Part shown: positions 52,874 to 60,704 of the stretch, piece after piece | How the letters are laid out: the number at the start of each line of letters is the position of its first letter | Position numbering within the stretch: the first letter of the stretch is position 1 | From: Sipunculus nudus | Lineage: Eukaryota; Annelida; Sipuncula; Golfingiida; Sipunculidae | Assembly: GCA_026874595.1 (NCBI GenBank) | Contig: CM049307.1 | Span: 53,980,370 to 54,044,369 of the forward strand | Direction: 5' to 3' | Length of the DNA: 64,000 nt | Program-made: the position numbers and the translations under genes | The notes under the pieces: generated by a model | Databases searched by the model: none | Told to the model about the DNA's origin: nothing | The model's input: only the letters and a program-made list of their open reading frames with translations

Positions 52874-54585
52874 TGAGCTAAATCTTTTATCAATACTGTA
52901 TTTACCAACTGAAATTTCCTTCAGATTTTTAGCTCAGCTGACTAAATTCAACTGAGGTATAGCGATTGTCCTTTGTCTGGTGGCTGTCTGTCTGTCCATC
53001 CTTCCGTTAAACTGGCACGTTTTGAAACCGTTGGACCTACGAATCCGAAATTCAGCATACAGCTCGATGTCCTCAGGATCTCCTACTAAACTGAAAATGG
53101 GGTCACTGCAATTTCGTTCCTTCGAGAAATTAAGGAAAACCTCAATTTTCCATTAAGAAACTATTATCATACTTCATGACTGTCTAACATCAAAACCACT
53201 TATTTGTTTTTGATCATATTTAAGATAAATATTTCCTATATATTTCCTATGTACATGCATGCCTGAAATTAGGTCACTGTGATGTAATTTATAAAACATA
53301 CGGGTCCAAACATAATGATCTTTTTAAAAAAAATCAGGAAAGCTGTTTACTCACACAACATGATAAATGCTAAATCTAGACACTTTTTCCGAAGTATATA
53401 ACTTTATTAAATCAAAATTTAATCGAATATCCGAAATTAGATCAAGATCTTTTAATTTTTAAGTTTTTAGCATAAATATAAAATCAGAACCTTAAATTTT
53501 GCCCACATTTGACCATGACACATTTTTTCCCTGTAAGTATTGTTGATTTGATTTTCACATCATATACACTTATGGATATAATCTGTTAAATTCTGAAATT
53601 TGGAAAAAAAATGAAAACTTAGGCTAGTTATTGAAGTTTATTTTAGAGACATGACTGTATTCACTTGCATTGTCAAGATCCAGGCATCCCACTTCTGGTC
53701 ACTGTAAGTCATTTAATACCGCTTTGCCTGCTTCTACCTGATTTGTAATGCATCACTGGGAAGTATCCCTGCTGAAACATTTGTACAGTTATTCTCATGG
53801 CGCCGCACCATTGAATCCTTCCTCCTTTGAACTTGGGACATTAGTTTATTTTCAACTGTATAAAATTTGTATAATAAAAGAAACCAAATAGTATAATAAA
53901 CAAAAGTATGACTCAGTTGAAACATCATATATTATACTCTTGCCAAAGTAGAACAGAGATAAAATAGTCTTCTTTATTTGTCTACTTGCCTGTCTGTCGA
54001 TTTTTAAATATTCAGTAATTGTAAATCATATCTTTTCCTGTGAAATCTAATAACGTGTTTTTTTATATGCAGAGTTGTTGCAACTCCCACCATACTCCCA
54101 TTATCAATTCCTTGCACCTGTTGACTGGAAAATTAGTTCTATTGCAACTGTATATACATTTAATAAAATTGAAAAAAGGTATAATAAAAAAATTAGGCTC
54201 TAATTGAACAAATGTATAAACTGCTGAACTGTTAACAGCTATAATCAGAGCCAACCCATGATCATGGTTACAGTATAGAACTTATGTTTAGAAACTGCTC
54301 ATATGCTTCAGTTTTAAGGCCCCTTTTTCAATTAAAAAAAAACGCACAGATCTGCATGAGCTTTTAAAGGTGCGGGCATTTCTGCGGAATCCCCCACCCT
54401 CCGCATAACCTGTTTTCATAAGGGATTAGCCCGTCCCTAAGCGTTCCCGGCATTATGTCGAGCATGTTTCAGTTATGTACATCACTGTAGTCATGAATGC
54501 ATTTAAAATTTTCATTATTTTTGCAGGAACGTATAGTTTCTATCACGCCAGTGTGCTAAAAAGCATGCGGTAGCGGTCGCAGTGT

Positions 54586-54669
<84 letters not shown>

Positions 54670-55624
54670 TGGAAAGGGTATGCACAGAAAAGTGGTTCAC
54701 TGCCAGTGAACCACTTTTCTGTGTATACCCTTAACATCTATAAAACAATGGAACCAGCATGGCTATTCATACATCTATATATATATATATAATTAAAGCA
54801 GGGCAACCATGAAGTATATTTTTTAATATTATATATATATAAATATAAGTATATTTATGATATATGCTCCGGCGGCTCCAAACAGACCGAATTCGATTCC
54901 TTGACCTAAAACGCGCGTGACATGATTTACACTGGTGCGATTTTTTTTTTTTTGCGTGCGAAACGCTCGCTGAAAAATAGCGCATCGCACGATGTAAATT
55001 TCACACGCGTTTCCGCCTGCGTGGAAAAGAGATATATGATTTACAATAGCGCGATTGTTTCATGGAATAGGGCCCTAACATAAGAATACACACACCATCA
55101 GATCAAAATATTTTGCAACAATTTTCTCATCGATACAAACCCATTATAACAACCAACCATGGCCAAAAATTATCTGTTTCTCTCCTTTAACGACATTTGT
55201 TATTATTTCAGATTTTTATCGTTAAGGTCAATTTCAATTGAGTGCCGTGACCCATGGGTCTCTTAGTTTATGTTGGTACTTTGAAATGTAGGAGAAATTT
55301 CTGTTAGGTTTGTTTTGTCCTTTTAAGGGAATTTTCAGATTTTTGGCCCTTTGAAGGAAATTTTGTACTTGCAATATTTTCAGAAATAGGAACATGGAAA
55401 ATTTCATCTTTACGTGTAATAATTCATTTTTTTCCATTACAGCTCGGTAACAAGAAGAGTTTTGTCCATCCAGAACGTCCATCAACCTGCAGACAGTGCC
55501 TTGCACAAGCATTTCAACATTAGAATTGCATACGCCAGAGACATACCTTAGTCCCCGTATATATGGCGATCATTTAAGTTACTATCCTAATATATTTGAC
55601 GATCAGTTTAGTTACCTAGTGTAA
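17171..55624 (+). CDS. Eight-exon gene for a type I single-pass membrane protein with tiny ectodomain and long Tyr/Ser/Pro-rich tail (span incl. introns)
   Basis: The span joins eight exons (listed separately) in compatible phases (1,2,1,1,0,1,1) into about 595 residues. Residues 1-28 form a signal peptide, about 29-37 are outside, about 38-61 are the membrane helix, and 62-595 are cytoplasmic. The tail carries about 22 tyrosines, three YxxPhi motifs (YSSL 79, YSTL 275, YQFI 408), a DSGYGS motif at 290-295 and a proline stretch with PPLP at about 453-462. No enzymatic or globular domain is visible. The layout matches what is known of transmembrane adaptors, which recruit SH2 and other modules through phosphotyrosines; a signalling-scaffold role is inference. 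No symbol is given because I recognise no homologue. The weakest points are the exon 1-2 join across 27 kb, the exon 5 donor and the last exon. Confidence 0.7.
17480..17625. other. Extremely AT-rich stretch downstream of exon 1
   Basis: About 145 bp almost free of G and C, made of overlapping TATATTA/ATATAAATA words. No coding signal. Confidence 0.6.
17848..17889. repeat. (AAT)n microsatellite
   Basis: Uninterrupted AAT/TAA units, about 600 bp after exon 1. Confidence 0.9.
19816..19900. repeat. Direct repeat, copy 1 of 2 (~85 bp)
   Basis: ACTGGGCGATATACCGATGT through CCCTATTTATATTTTCTTAC is repeated with few changes at 20527-20608, about 710 bp away. Short spacing and length do not by themselves indicate LTRs. 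Confidence 0.65.
20527..20608. repeat. Direct repeat, copy 2 of 2 (~85 bp)
   Basis: ACTGGGCGATAAACCGATAT through CCCTATTTATATTTTCTTAC is the partner of 19816-19900. Confidence 0.65.
21551..21592. repeat. (TA)n microsatellite
   Basis: Pure TA dinucleotides. Confidence 0.9.
22167..22391. repeat. 45-bp direct repeats flanking a (CT)n(TA)n tract
   Basis: GGTGGTTGACATAATTTATT (then CACATTCCTCTATGTTTT) at 22167 recurs with two or three changes at 22345, 178 bp later. Between them is (TC)n 22275-22313 and (TA)n 22314-22339. Confidence 0.75.
22680..23070. repeat. Diverged tandem duplication, two ~195-bp units, AT-rich
   Basis: Unit 1 (from TTGTTCATTGACTTG) and unit 2 (from GTTATTCACTGACATC) share TTTATAATACAAAATCTCTA/TTTGTAATACCTAATCTCAA, TATGACAATTTGACTA, ATAATAATATAT and CAGAAGTAAATTCAAA. 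Confidence 0.6.
27147..28010 (-). mobile_element. 5'-truncated non-LTR retrotransposon: C-terminal reverse transcriptase ORF plus 3' tail
   Basis: From 27984 leftward the - strand encodes about 150 residues of a LINE polyprotein C-terminus (LCNRLDFYASCKSML, NHKLSIETGRH, RSCMYC). A shift at a nine-base A run near 27542-27550 moves the frame, and the protein resumes with HFMLECPMYVDLRSKYLRAD and ends near KRRKQSLDS. CMYC...HFMLEC has the CxxC...H...C knuckle typical of this family's tail. The 3' end reads AAACTTATTCTATTCTATTT, a short tandem terminus typical of such LINEs. The copy is dead (truncated and frameshifted). It lies antisense in intron 1. Confidence 0.85.
28647..28712. repeat. (TA)n/(CATA)n microsatellite
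   Basis: TA repeats interrupted by TACA units; the YIYIYI frames here are not genes. Confidence 0.9.
29765..29953 (+). mobile_element. RTE-type LINE (or derived SINE) 3' tail
   Basis: The order GGATCTGGATCATGAGCCGG, ACACCAAAATCTAATCG, TTCGTTGGTCCATT, GAAAATTTCATGCGACTCCG, TCGAGTTATATTGTGAACAA and a final GACGGAGGCAATAA follows the widespread RTE-like 3' tail consensus as I know it. The overlapping 122-residue - strand open frame (29554-29922) is therefore probably not a gene. Confidence 0.65.
32010..32272 (+). mobile_element. LINE remnant: C-terminal end of reverse transcriptase
   Basis: The + strand reads KLFKIIKGIGNIDPESLF, then SSGSSDQGHHLK and KGHKDLGIR. After a frame change near 32200 it continues IIFSQCVINHLDSLPVKLP and stop. 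This matches the family pattern of an RGHxxKL-like block, then FSxRVxNxWNSLP, at the end of CR1/Jockey-type ORF2. It is 5'-truncated and frameshifted. Confidence 0.7.
33939..34135 (-). mobile_element. LINE remnant inside the hAT-like element: RT C-terminus
   Basis: The - strand frame gives YFTTPISGRVTRLASYGQA, then NSVTYGTHSLKHFGTMLWNS and KNAESLRAFKNKVIVL-stop at 33939-33941. The YG..SL...G...WNSL...K....FK pattern is the usual end of a non-LTR reverse transcriptase ORF. Only about 65 codons are left; the rest is lost. Confidence 0.7.
34565..34609. repeat. (TA)n microsatellite inside the hAT-like element
   Basis: Pure TA run. Confidence 0.9.
34838..34887. repeat. (TA)n microsatellite just right of the pogo-like MITE
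   Basis: Pure TA run starting about 50 bp after the MITE end. Confidence 0.9.
35817..36068 (+). CDS. Candidate exon or ORF fragment, Tyr/Cys/His-rich (intron 1)
   Basis: A stop-to-stop frame of 83 codons reads GYIVLEQLYPSLFGTIQSSY, HQECLSYGPTVLNDFYMDMV and GACCLCSGCQTRSISSC-stop. A possible acceptor (CACCCACCAG|GAA) lies inside. Its phase does not fit the membrane-protein gene, so it would be another gene or an element remnant. A second frame over the right third is also open, which lowers confidence. Confidence 0.25.
   Translation, partial: RGYIVLEQLYPSLFGTIQSSYKYTHQECLSYGPTVLNDFYMDMVPYKASEWFHHHSGEGIMPPQTLGACCLCSGCQTRSISSC
36640..36737 (+). mobile_element. GCGGATCC-TIR MITE, truncated copy 3
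   Basis: Only the right half is present: TCTGAAACCCTTAGAAAATT, a G tract, then CTGGATCCGCTTCTGC. A second left-end fragment (GGGCGGATATGAAGGGGG) starts about 45 bp further on. Confidence 0.55.
37781..37857. repeat. (TTA)n microsatellite
   Basis: ATT/TTA units with one ATC interruption; the poly-Tyr and poly-Ile frames are not genes. Confidence 0.9.
39592..39649. repeat. (TA)n microsatellite
   Basis: Pure TA run in intron 1. Confidence 0.9.
44231..44345 (+). CDS. Exon 2: end of signal peptide, short ectodomain and transmembrane helix
   Basis: The acceptor is CTTTCAG|GT and the donor AAG|GTACGT; the exon enters in phase 1 and leaves in phase 2. It encodes AFA, a nine-residue hydrophilic stretch (QDESLPGTW), then about 24 strongly hydrophobic residues rich in Val and Gly, ending ICCLVRR. 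The Arg pair and the basic start of exon 3 act as a stop-transfer signal, predicting an outside N-terminus and an inside C-terminus. Two adjacent Cys at 58-59 on the cytoplasmic edge are plausible palmitoylation sites. Exon GC is far above the flanking introns, as expected for coding sequence here. Confidence 0.8.
44559..44750 (+). mobile_element. GCGGATCC-TIR MITE, copy 4 (intron 2)
   Basis: The left end TCGGATCCAGGATTTATGGA and right end CCTTGATCCGCTTCTGC are imperfect inverted termini around GGGTCCAACCAAAGAGGACT, GGTCTGGAAAGGGG and CAGAAACCCTTAAAAAAGG. It lies about 210 bp after exon 2 and 150 bp before the large tandem-unit element. Confidence 0.7.
44898..46799 (+). mobile_element. AGCTCAGCTGAC-type element, near-complete copy D with about five ~340-bp tandem units (intron 2)
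   Basis: The left end is TTTTAGCTCAGCTGACTG. The right end is CCAGTCAGCTGAGTGTCATG followed by ACCCATGGGTCACTTG, so the ends carry a 12-bp inverted repeat (CTCAGCTGACTG). The interior holds about five head-to-tail units keyed by GGCACAAATCGTAA-like motifs near 44987, 45321, 45660, 46000 and 46341, each followed by GGACCTAGAA and, later, CTGGTGGCGCCACCTGTATT. No transposase is present, so any mobility would be in trans. It occupies most of intron 2 of the membrane-protein gene. Confidence 0.75.
46972..47225 (+). CDS. Exon 3: juxtamembrane basic and proline/tyrosine-rich cytoplasmic segment
   Basis: The acceptor CATTTCAG|G and donor GAG|GTAAGC flank 254 nt with a single open frame that continues the Arg split from exon 2 (residues 63-147). 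It opens with basic PSNRYKSKRQ, contains EPYSSLPK, a lysine cluster, GPLPPPVVW, an NPPP segment and ends near GHYVSNPVIYAR. Six tyrosines fall in SH2-ligand-like or YxxPhi contexts. The exon starts about 170 bp after the end of a 1.9-kb repeat element that fills most of intron 2. Codon use and composition look genuinely coding. Confidence 0.87.
47862..47936 (+). repeat. tRNA-derived SINE head or tRNA pseudogene
   Basis: GGGTTCGACTCCCGG is a good B box with its T-arm stem. About 35 nt upstream GCCAGCGAAGCGGTTGG resembles an A box and D-arm. The anticodon stem does not pair convincingly, so a functional tRNA is unlikely. It lies in intron 3. Confidence 0.45.
48896..48967 (+). CDS. Exon 4: short basic cytoplasmic segment
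   Basis: The acceptor is TTGGTAG|AG. The frame carried from exon 3 gives EPFFRRTVRRVLKSLPAVF and then QVKRF before TTTG|GTGGGT, leaving phase 1. An earlier possible donor (CAG|GTCAAG after 48954) would put exon 5 into a less protein-like frame, so the later GT was chosen because it alone gives DSKYLPGS in exon 5. The segment is rich in Arg and hydrophobic residues and might form an amphipathic helix lying on the membrane; that is inference. Confidence 0.68.
49361..49449 (+). CDS. Exon 5: Ser/Glu-rich cytoplasmic segment with possible alternative stop
   Basis: The acceptor is TTTCCTGTAG|AT. In phase 1 it reads DSKYLPGSVHASSTSKEV and then EERGQITEIAPE. Exon 6 is open only from its ATG onward in phase 0, so the matching donor must follow GAG as GTTGGT, which is a weak site. 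If it is ignored, the frame runs on for 12 residues (VGKVDTNEALSS) to TAA at 49486-49488, giving a complete shorter protein of about 214 residues. Another donor, GTTG|GTAAAG, would run into a stop early in exon 6. Long and truncated isoforms are therefore both plausible. Confidence 0.72.
49869..50805 (+). CDS. Exon 6: main cytoplasmic tail exon (312 complete codons)
   Basis: This is the longest clearly coding block in the window: 937 nt open after AAGTAG| and ending GTCAAAG|GTGAGG in phase 1. Residues 202-513 of the model are Ser/Thr/Gln/Asp-rich and probably disordered. Visible motifs are DLYIPQ, NYVSPN, an ATQTDD stretch of dynein-light-chain (LC8) type, SNYSTLED, the DSGYGS degron-like hexamer at 290-295, several basic RxxS/RxS sites, DHYQFIL, an acidic/basic patch near EEKQREKEE and TPIPPPLPPPL at about 452-462. 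The exon starts with ATG, so an internal promoter could in principle yield a soluble tail. Read-through of the donor ends at a stop within 30 nt. Confidence 0.92.
50844..51025. mobile_element. Tc1/pogo-like MITE directly 3' of exon 6
   Basis: TACACTGGAACCTGTCTGAA at the left and GGTCTCATTATACAGGTTTA, then GTGTGTA, at the right are inverted versions of one another. The ends are flanked by TA. The element is about 180 bp with no ORF and starts about 40 bp after the exon 6 donor. Confidence 0.6.
51846..51923 (+). CDS. Exon 7: acidic cytoplasmic segment
   Basis: TTCCACAG|GT and GGAAG|GTAGGG bound 78 nt, phase 1 in and out. The frame gives KRVADDAFRFLDEFDDTMSF and then GDELE: Asp/Glu-rich with regularly spaced Phe. 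A symmetrical 1-1 exon could be skipped without a frameshift. G/C tracts of a small repeat begin about 50 nt downstream. Confidence 0.8.
52163..52334 (+). mobile_element. GCGGATCC-TIR MITE, copy 5 (intron 7)
   Basis: GGGCGGATCCAGGATTTAGG at the left and CCCGGATCTGCTTCTGG at the right bound sequence similar to copies 2 and 4 (TCTGAAACCACTGATAAAAG, GGTTCCAGGCCGCAAAA). G tracts here are eroded. Confidence 0.65.
52799..52870. repeat. (TA)n microsatellite
   Basis: Pure TA run ending about 55 bp before AGCTCAGCTGAC copy E. Confidence 0.9.
54592..54667. repeat. (TA)n microsatellite with one GA interruption
   Basis: The TA run abuts the 73-nt hairpin. Confidence 0.9.
54667..54739. repeat. 73-nt hairpin (36-nt arms) flanked by TA repeats
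   Basis: The arms AGATGGAAAGGGTATGCACA... and ...TGTGTATACCCTTAACATCT match with about three mismatches around GTTCACTGCCAGTGAAC. A long TA tract abuts the left side and another starts about 35 bp to the right. It is best read as a small foldback MITE that went into TA-rich DNA in intron 7. Confidence 0.8.
54925..55055. repeat. CpG-rich inverted repeat cluster in intron 7
   Basis: GATTTACACTGGTGCGATTT is mirrored by AATAGCGCATCGCACGATGT (then AAATTT), and a third related block, GATTTACAATAGCGCGATTG, follows. CGCG-rich words make the block stand out from its AT-rich surroundings. Origin unknown. Confidence 0.5.
55455..55624 (+). CDS. Exon 8 (provisional): C-terminal tail and stop
   Basis: A strong polypyrimidine acceptor ends TTACAG at 55442. 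Using it in phase 1 gives only Ala-Arg-stop. Using the next AG, 12 nt downstream (AACAAG|AAG), opens 56 codons, EEFCPSRTSINLQTVPCTSI and on, with TYLSPRIY and SYYPN, ending FDDQFSYLV and TAA. Tyr-Ser-Pro style matches the rest of the tail, which favours this reading. A third reading (phase 0 from 55443, LGNKKSFVHPERPS, 26 codons to TAG) would need an unseen extra exon. The exact C-terminus is therefore open. Confidence 0.5.
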
Positions 55625-56806
55625 ACCAGTTAAGCTAGAAGAGTGGCACTAGCTGCCAAAGGAACAAGGTTATAGGATTGTATAACCGAAGAAACGTGCC
55701 ATTCGTACAGGGGACAAATGAATTTAGTGACACTTTTGTTTCATATGGAGTTCTTTTTTTGAATCACTATATATAAATCCGGACCTTCCGACTCATCATT
55801 ATTTATTCATAGTCTTGTAGATTTTTGAGAGAAAAATGGTGTTTGCCTCATAGATGCCTCGTATCCCAATCAAAAGTGACTTAATTTATTTTGTATCATA
55901 TTATTAGGTTTTGGCAATTGTGTGTATTTTTGTAATACACGTACTGTATGGAGGTACTATATAAGAGAACTATGAGAACTTCTGACTATACCAGTGTCAC
56001 GTAATATTATTTATCAAGTAATTATCAAGATTTTCTATTCATTTCGTGTCTTGCCAACCAAGGTCCAATTTATATGGTCAAGGCATGTCTCTAAAGTGGT
56101 ACATATACGGTAGTAAGACCATTTTCCATGAATGCGGAGTGATGTGCTGAAAAGGGCACACCTAAAGGATTTTTCATTCTCCTTTTATTTCCACATAAAA
56201 GCGCATCACATAGGTTACTAAAAGAAGATGACCAAGTGAGTGCAGTGTAAAATTATGGCTATATACATGTGTAAAAATCAAAATATCATGAATTACACCT
56301 AGCCATATTTTTTTTCAATGCAGCACAAGTGTGTTTACACTGATTCAGACGGCCTGTTTTGTTGTTTAAAGTCCATCCTGTATTATCTGCCATATGTAAT
56401 GATCATAATATCCAAGGTGAGGAACCTTGTATAAAAAGGTCGAAAGGTGATGCCGCCACTAGGAAAAAGGGTTTTTGTTTTGTCGCGCATGCTTTCAGTA
56501 GTCATGGAAAAGTCTTGGCAGGTAAAGAATTTAAAAAGTCTTGGCTCAAGAGAAAGGTAAAGTATGGACGTTTGTTGTCATGAACTTATGTTTGTTTGTA
56601 TATATTTTTATATCATGGAGACCCCTTGTTTCCGTGATAATTTAATTATGCAAAATATACATATCTCTGGGGTAGACGTTTCTAGTCTCTGCAGGGTGTC
56701 AATTTCTTACGATTAAGATTTAGCACATGTTCCTGTTACCTCGTCTTTTCGTTGTGGTTGTTATATACTTTGTAAATAGACGATTGACTAATCGCTTCAC
56801 TTTTTA

Positions 56807-56812
56807 AATAAA
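56807..56812 (+). terminator. Poly(A) signal AATAAA for the membrane-protein gene
   Basis: AATAAA occurs about 1.2 kb after the proposed stop and is followed by T-rich sequence (GTTTTCAGAGTTTTTATTT). I noticed no earlier canonical AATAAA on this strand in the 3' UTR, so the mRNA end is placed near 56830. Confidence 0.5.
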
Positions 56813-56829
56813 TCACTAAACAAAGTTTT

Positions 56830-58734
56830 CAGAGTTTTTATTTCATCGGTTAATGTGTTAATCTGCACAGGTCTGATATATATGTGTGAACTTGCGTGTT
56901 ATATTTGTGTGAAAGTTTCAGTGACATTTATGGAGAGATGAGTATCCATGTGAGAGAATGATTAAAGAGACATAATCGGGATCAATATAATGCCTATTCT
57001 TTCACACTGTCAGTTCAGATTTGCTGTATACAAAGGTTTCCCAGCAGAACCATCCCAGCACACATTCTCATTTCTTCGCATACGGCTGTTTAACACCTTA
57101 CATGACTGTGCGTGTTGGTAAACACAGTCCACGTGTCTCTGTTTACCTGACAAGGTCGCGTGACCGGAGGTCCGATTAAGAGGGGGAGCACGCGGTGTTT
57201 CAGCCAGCGGGAACGTATATTTTTCTTTGGCCAAGTCAGTCGGGGCATCTCCTGATTGACACGTGTTAGGCTCCGCGCTGCATATGGTCCTATACGCATG
57301 ATGTTTATGTTGACACCAGCCATTGCGCCCGGTCCACTGTTTTTAACACTCGTTTACAGGAGTAAGCAAACGATATCAAGGCAATATTTTGGCAGGTACA
57401 TATGGAAGAAGCTATTTTTCGTGTAAACTCGACATGCTTTATAGATAATTAGGCCCCTTTAAAGTGGAACTTAAGATGGGGGGAAACGTATGAAGGATCG
57501 TTAGTATGTATGTGCATCTAGATGTCTGCCGACAAAACTGCAACTGATGGCGACATGTAGTGGAGCATCTTGGTGTCTTTTTTTATGGGTCTTAAGACGA
57601 GAGAGAGTCGATCGCTGTTGAAGGTCTTGGGAGGAGTCTTGCGAATGGTGCAGGCTTCCCGTATTAATGAGGGAATGTATGGATACAAGAAAATTAAGGG
57701 TTCTTAGTCTGAATCACAGGACCGGTAAGAATTGAACGTTATCCTGCATGCAGTAATGGTCATTTTTAAAAACTTAAATTTAATTATCATGGTTTAAGCA
57801 GTTTGTCATTTAAGAACGAACTTCCCCAACCTCTATGAAAACGTGGCATATAAGGTTGTATATACGGCACTGGATTAAAATAATCTTCGGGTGTGAGGTC
57901 GCACTGGCTTAAAATAATCTTTCGGGATTTGAGGTCAATCAGAATTTTTACATTGGCATCATGGGTATTAGCACTTCTTATCTTAAAATACAAATACCCA
58001 TACCAATGTCAAGACCCCCCTCTCAACAATTTATGAAACGCAAAATTCTGCTGGTGTTATTTTATGAATGGACAATTGTTGCAACAGTGCTGCTTTGTCC
58101 ATGGCTCTTTTGTAATTGAAACACGGTCATTAGGGTTTTTGCTCTTTCCAGTGGAGGCCCTCTATATAGCAATGAACTAATATGTGTGTGGACGGACATG
58201 TGCATAAGCGGGTTCCTTAGTTTTTTTAAATGATATCGGAGTGTAGACGCTCTTATGTATAAGCGGATTAGTTAGCTTTTTTTTAAAATAAATTTAATAA
58301 ACAACTATTTCTTCAAGAGAAGAATTGGTTCCTGGTAATAACTCTATGCAGTCCACACTACTGATGTCTTTTCACGCACGCGGACCAAAAAGTAATTTCT
58401 TGACGACAACCCCGGTTAAAGGGGCCCTTTCCATACACGGTATTTTTTTTAAATGATGGCTCCGTCCAAAACAAGTGAAAATTGGGCAGTGGCGCTTAGT
58501 TGAACTCGACGTTAAGCCAATCCAACCATTAATTATTGATATTTATGCGTGATAGAAATTTCACTTAAACTGAAATAATTTAAGTGAACTTATAAGTTTT
58601 TGTAGCATTCCTTTTAAAGTGGTCTGGACTGATTTGATTAAACTCCATTTCATGATCTAATGCAAAATATCAGTTAAGCTATCTTGAACACTGTGCAGAG
58701 CGACTTCCAGCTCAAATCATGTTTTTCCAAATAG
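56830..58734. other. Intergenic stretch downstream of the membrane-protein gene
   Basis: Around 57.0-57.35 kb GC and CpG rise and two overlapping - strand frames of about 75 codons occur. They have no recognised domain, so they are noted only as a possible regulatory or repeat block. Confidence 0.4.
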
Positions 58735-59620
58735 TTTACAGAATATAGGTCACACTGACCTAATTTCGATTATCCAAGAAGATTGAACTCCCAGGATGTT
58801 AAGTAAGACATTTCTAAGTTATGAATTGTGCCCGTTCGATTTTCATAGTGTTCAAATCATATTTTCCCCCTACAAAACTTGCAGAATACAAGTCACAAAG
58901 ACCTAATCTAAGGTTTCAAAGGAACCTTCATCAGTAACCCCTGGATTTCAAGTACGAAGGTTCTAGGTCCAACGGTTAAACGATTTGTGCCCGGATTTAC
59001 AAGGTGCCAAAAATACAGGTTAATTGGTCAATATTCACAGCAACCTCATGTGATTGCACAATTAAGATTCAGGACCTCCCTCGATCCCGAATCAGAAACT
59101 CCTATTTGTTATCATTTCTGCTCATCCGATTGTCTCGGTGATTAAATATTGCCTCCATCCCAATTCTCGGAGAATAGTGGTCACTGTGACACACGTTCAA
59201 GTACCCAAGGAGACCTCAACAGTCCCTTTCTGGATTTTACGCGATTTCCTGTAAAACGGTTACTGTAAATACAATTTGTGCCGGTCTGACTTTCAGGGTG
59301 CTCAAATCATGCTTTTTTACACCAGACCTCGCGGATTATATGTCTTTTGTCAAATGGTTACAATTTCTGCGCAGTTGACTTTCTGTGTACTCAAACCATG
59401 CTTCTTCCCATAGTTCACAGAATATAGATATCAGTGACCTAAATTCAGGTTAAGAGATTAGAAAAGGACCAGGTACCTGGATGTTTAGAAAAAAAAAGGT
59501 TCTGGGTTGATTCAACGGTTACCGATAAAACGGTGCCCTGTAAACGGACGACTATGTGGAAAAAGATGGATAAAGGGTGATCGTTATAGCATCATATCAC
59601 TTAAAGAGTAAGCGGAGCTT
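58735..59620 (-). repeat. AGCTCAGCTGAC-type element, reverse degenerate copy F
   Basis: GAATATAGGTCACACTGACC, TTCTAGGTCCAACGGTTA, GTGCCC and TAAACGGACGACTA match the reverse complement of the family. The AGCTCAGCTGAC terminus has decayed to CATATCACTTAAAGAG near 59.6 kb. Several internal units are recognisable. Confidence 0.6.
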
Positions 59621-60704
59621 AAAATTGTTTCTTAGCCAATCTTAACGAAAGTTTCAATGATATTCTTTGGTAACATTTCATATTTTTGTTTTTGATAACA
59701 TTACGTCATTTTCACAAAACCTGGGTCCAGTGCGAATATATTTAGGATAAAACAATATAAATAAGACCAAGACGGACAAAACATTCGGAAAGCCAAAACC
59801 ATTTTAGTCCAGATCTATAGTGCACTGGTTAATATTCTGCTATATTTTCCCTTCGTTTTAATTGGTGTATACACTTGCAGAAGAGCAATACGTCATGTCT
59901 TTTAAAACTTTACCGGACAAAATCGCCCAAATGGTGTTTACGACCTAAAAAGACTGAAACCTCGTGTAAATGCTTTAGCGCATGCATTCTGGACGGAGAT
60001 CTTTGTTAACGATTCTAAAAGGTGAATAACGTCTTCAACAACCAGAAGCTTCATTTCAGCCCCATGGTTAGGCGACTTTATTTAAATTTTAAACTACACC
60101 AAAATAAGGCAAAAGCACATTTTTCATCAGACAAATGTATTTTAGGGGTTCTTTGAGCAACCCCGTGAACTAAGTACGGCTCATTTGCAGTTTAAAAGTT
60201 TTCATTTAAAATTAGTGGCCTTTTCAAAGGATCTAAGGTACACGAATAATCGATTTTAAAGACGATTCCTGAATATACATTTTATTTGAATATATATTTA
60301 TAAAAAATCATGTATGAAAATCACCTGACAAGTAATGATTACCCTTTTGATTACGGTATGCAGTTACAACTTAAAACAGTACCATTCAAATTTTTATATC
60401 TCTTAAAATACAAACATAAGTGTCTCTGCTCAATCGACAAAATATAGAACTTACAAATCTATATAAAGTCTTTAGAATTCAGTTGATAAAAGAAAAATTA
60501 TGATAAATGAAACAAAAGTGTATGGAAATTATTCAGTCAGTGCTTTCACCGAAAGTCAATAATGGCAACATTTCTTTCGTATACATATTCCACTGGAAAA
60601 AATAATACAAACAAATATGCGTGTAATTATATGATAATTGATATATGGAATTTTAGTACAAACAGTTTCACATAAGTTCAGCACTCTCTTATCCATGGAT
60701 TCCA

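Larger units (their letters stand above)
52926..55264 (+). repeat. AGCTCAGCTGAC-type element, degenerate copy E with nested insertions (intron 7)
   Basis: The left end TTTTTAGCTCAGCTGACTAA at 52926 and a terminal block GTGACCCATGGGTCTCTT at about 55245-55262 match the two ends of copy D. Between them are diverged family sequence, a long TA tract, a 73-nt hairpin and a CpG-rich inverted repeat. That this is a single interrupted copy is inference. Confidence 0.45.
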
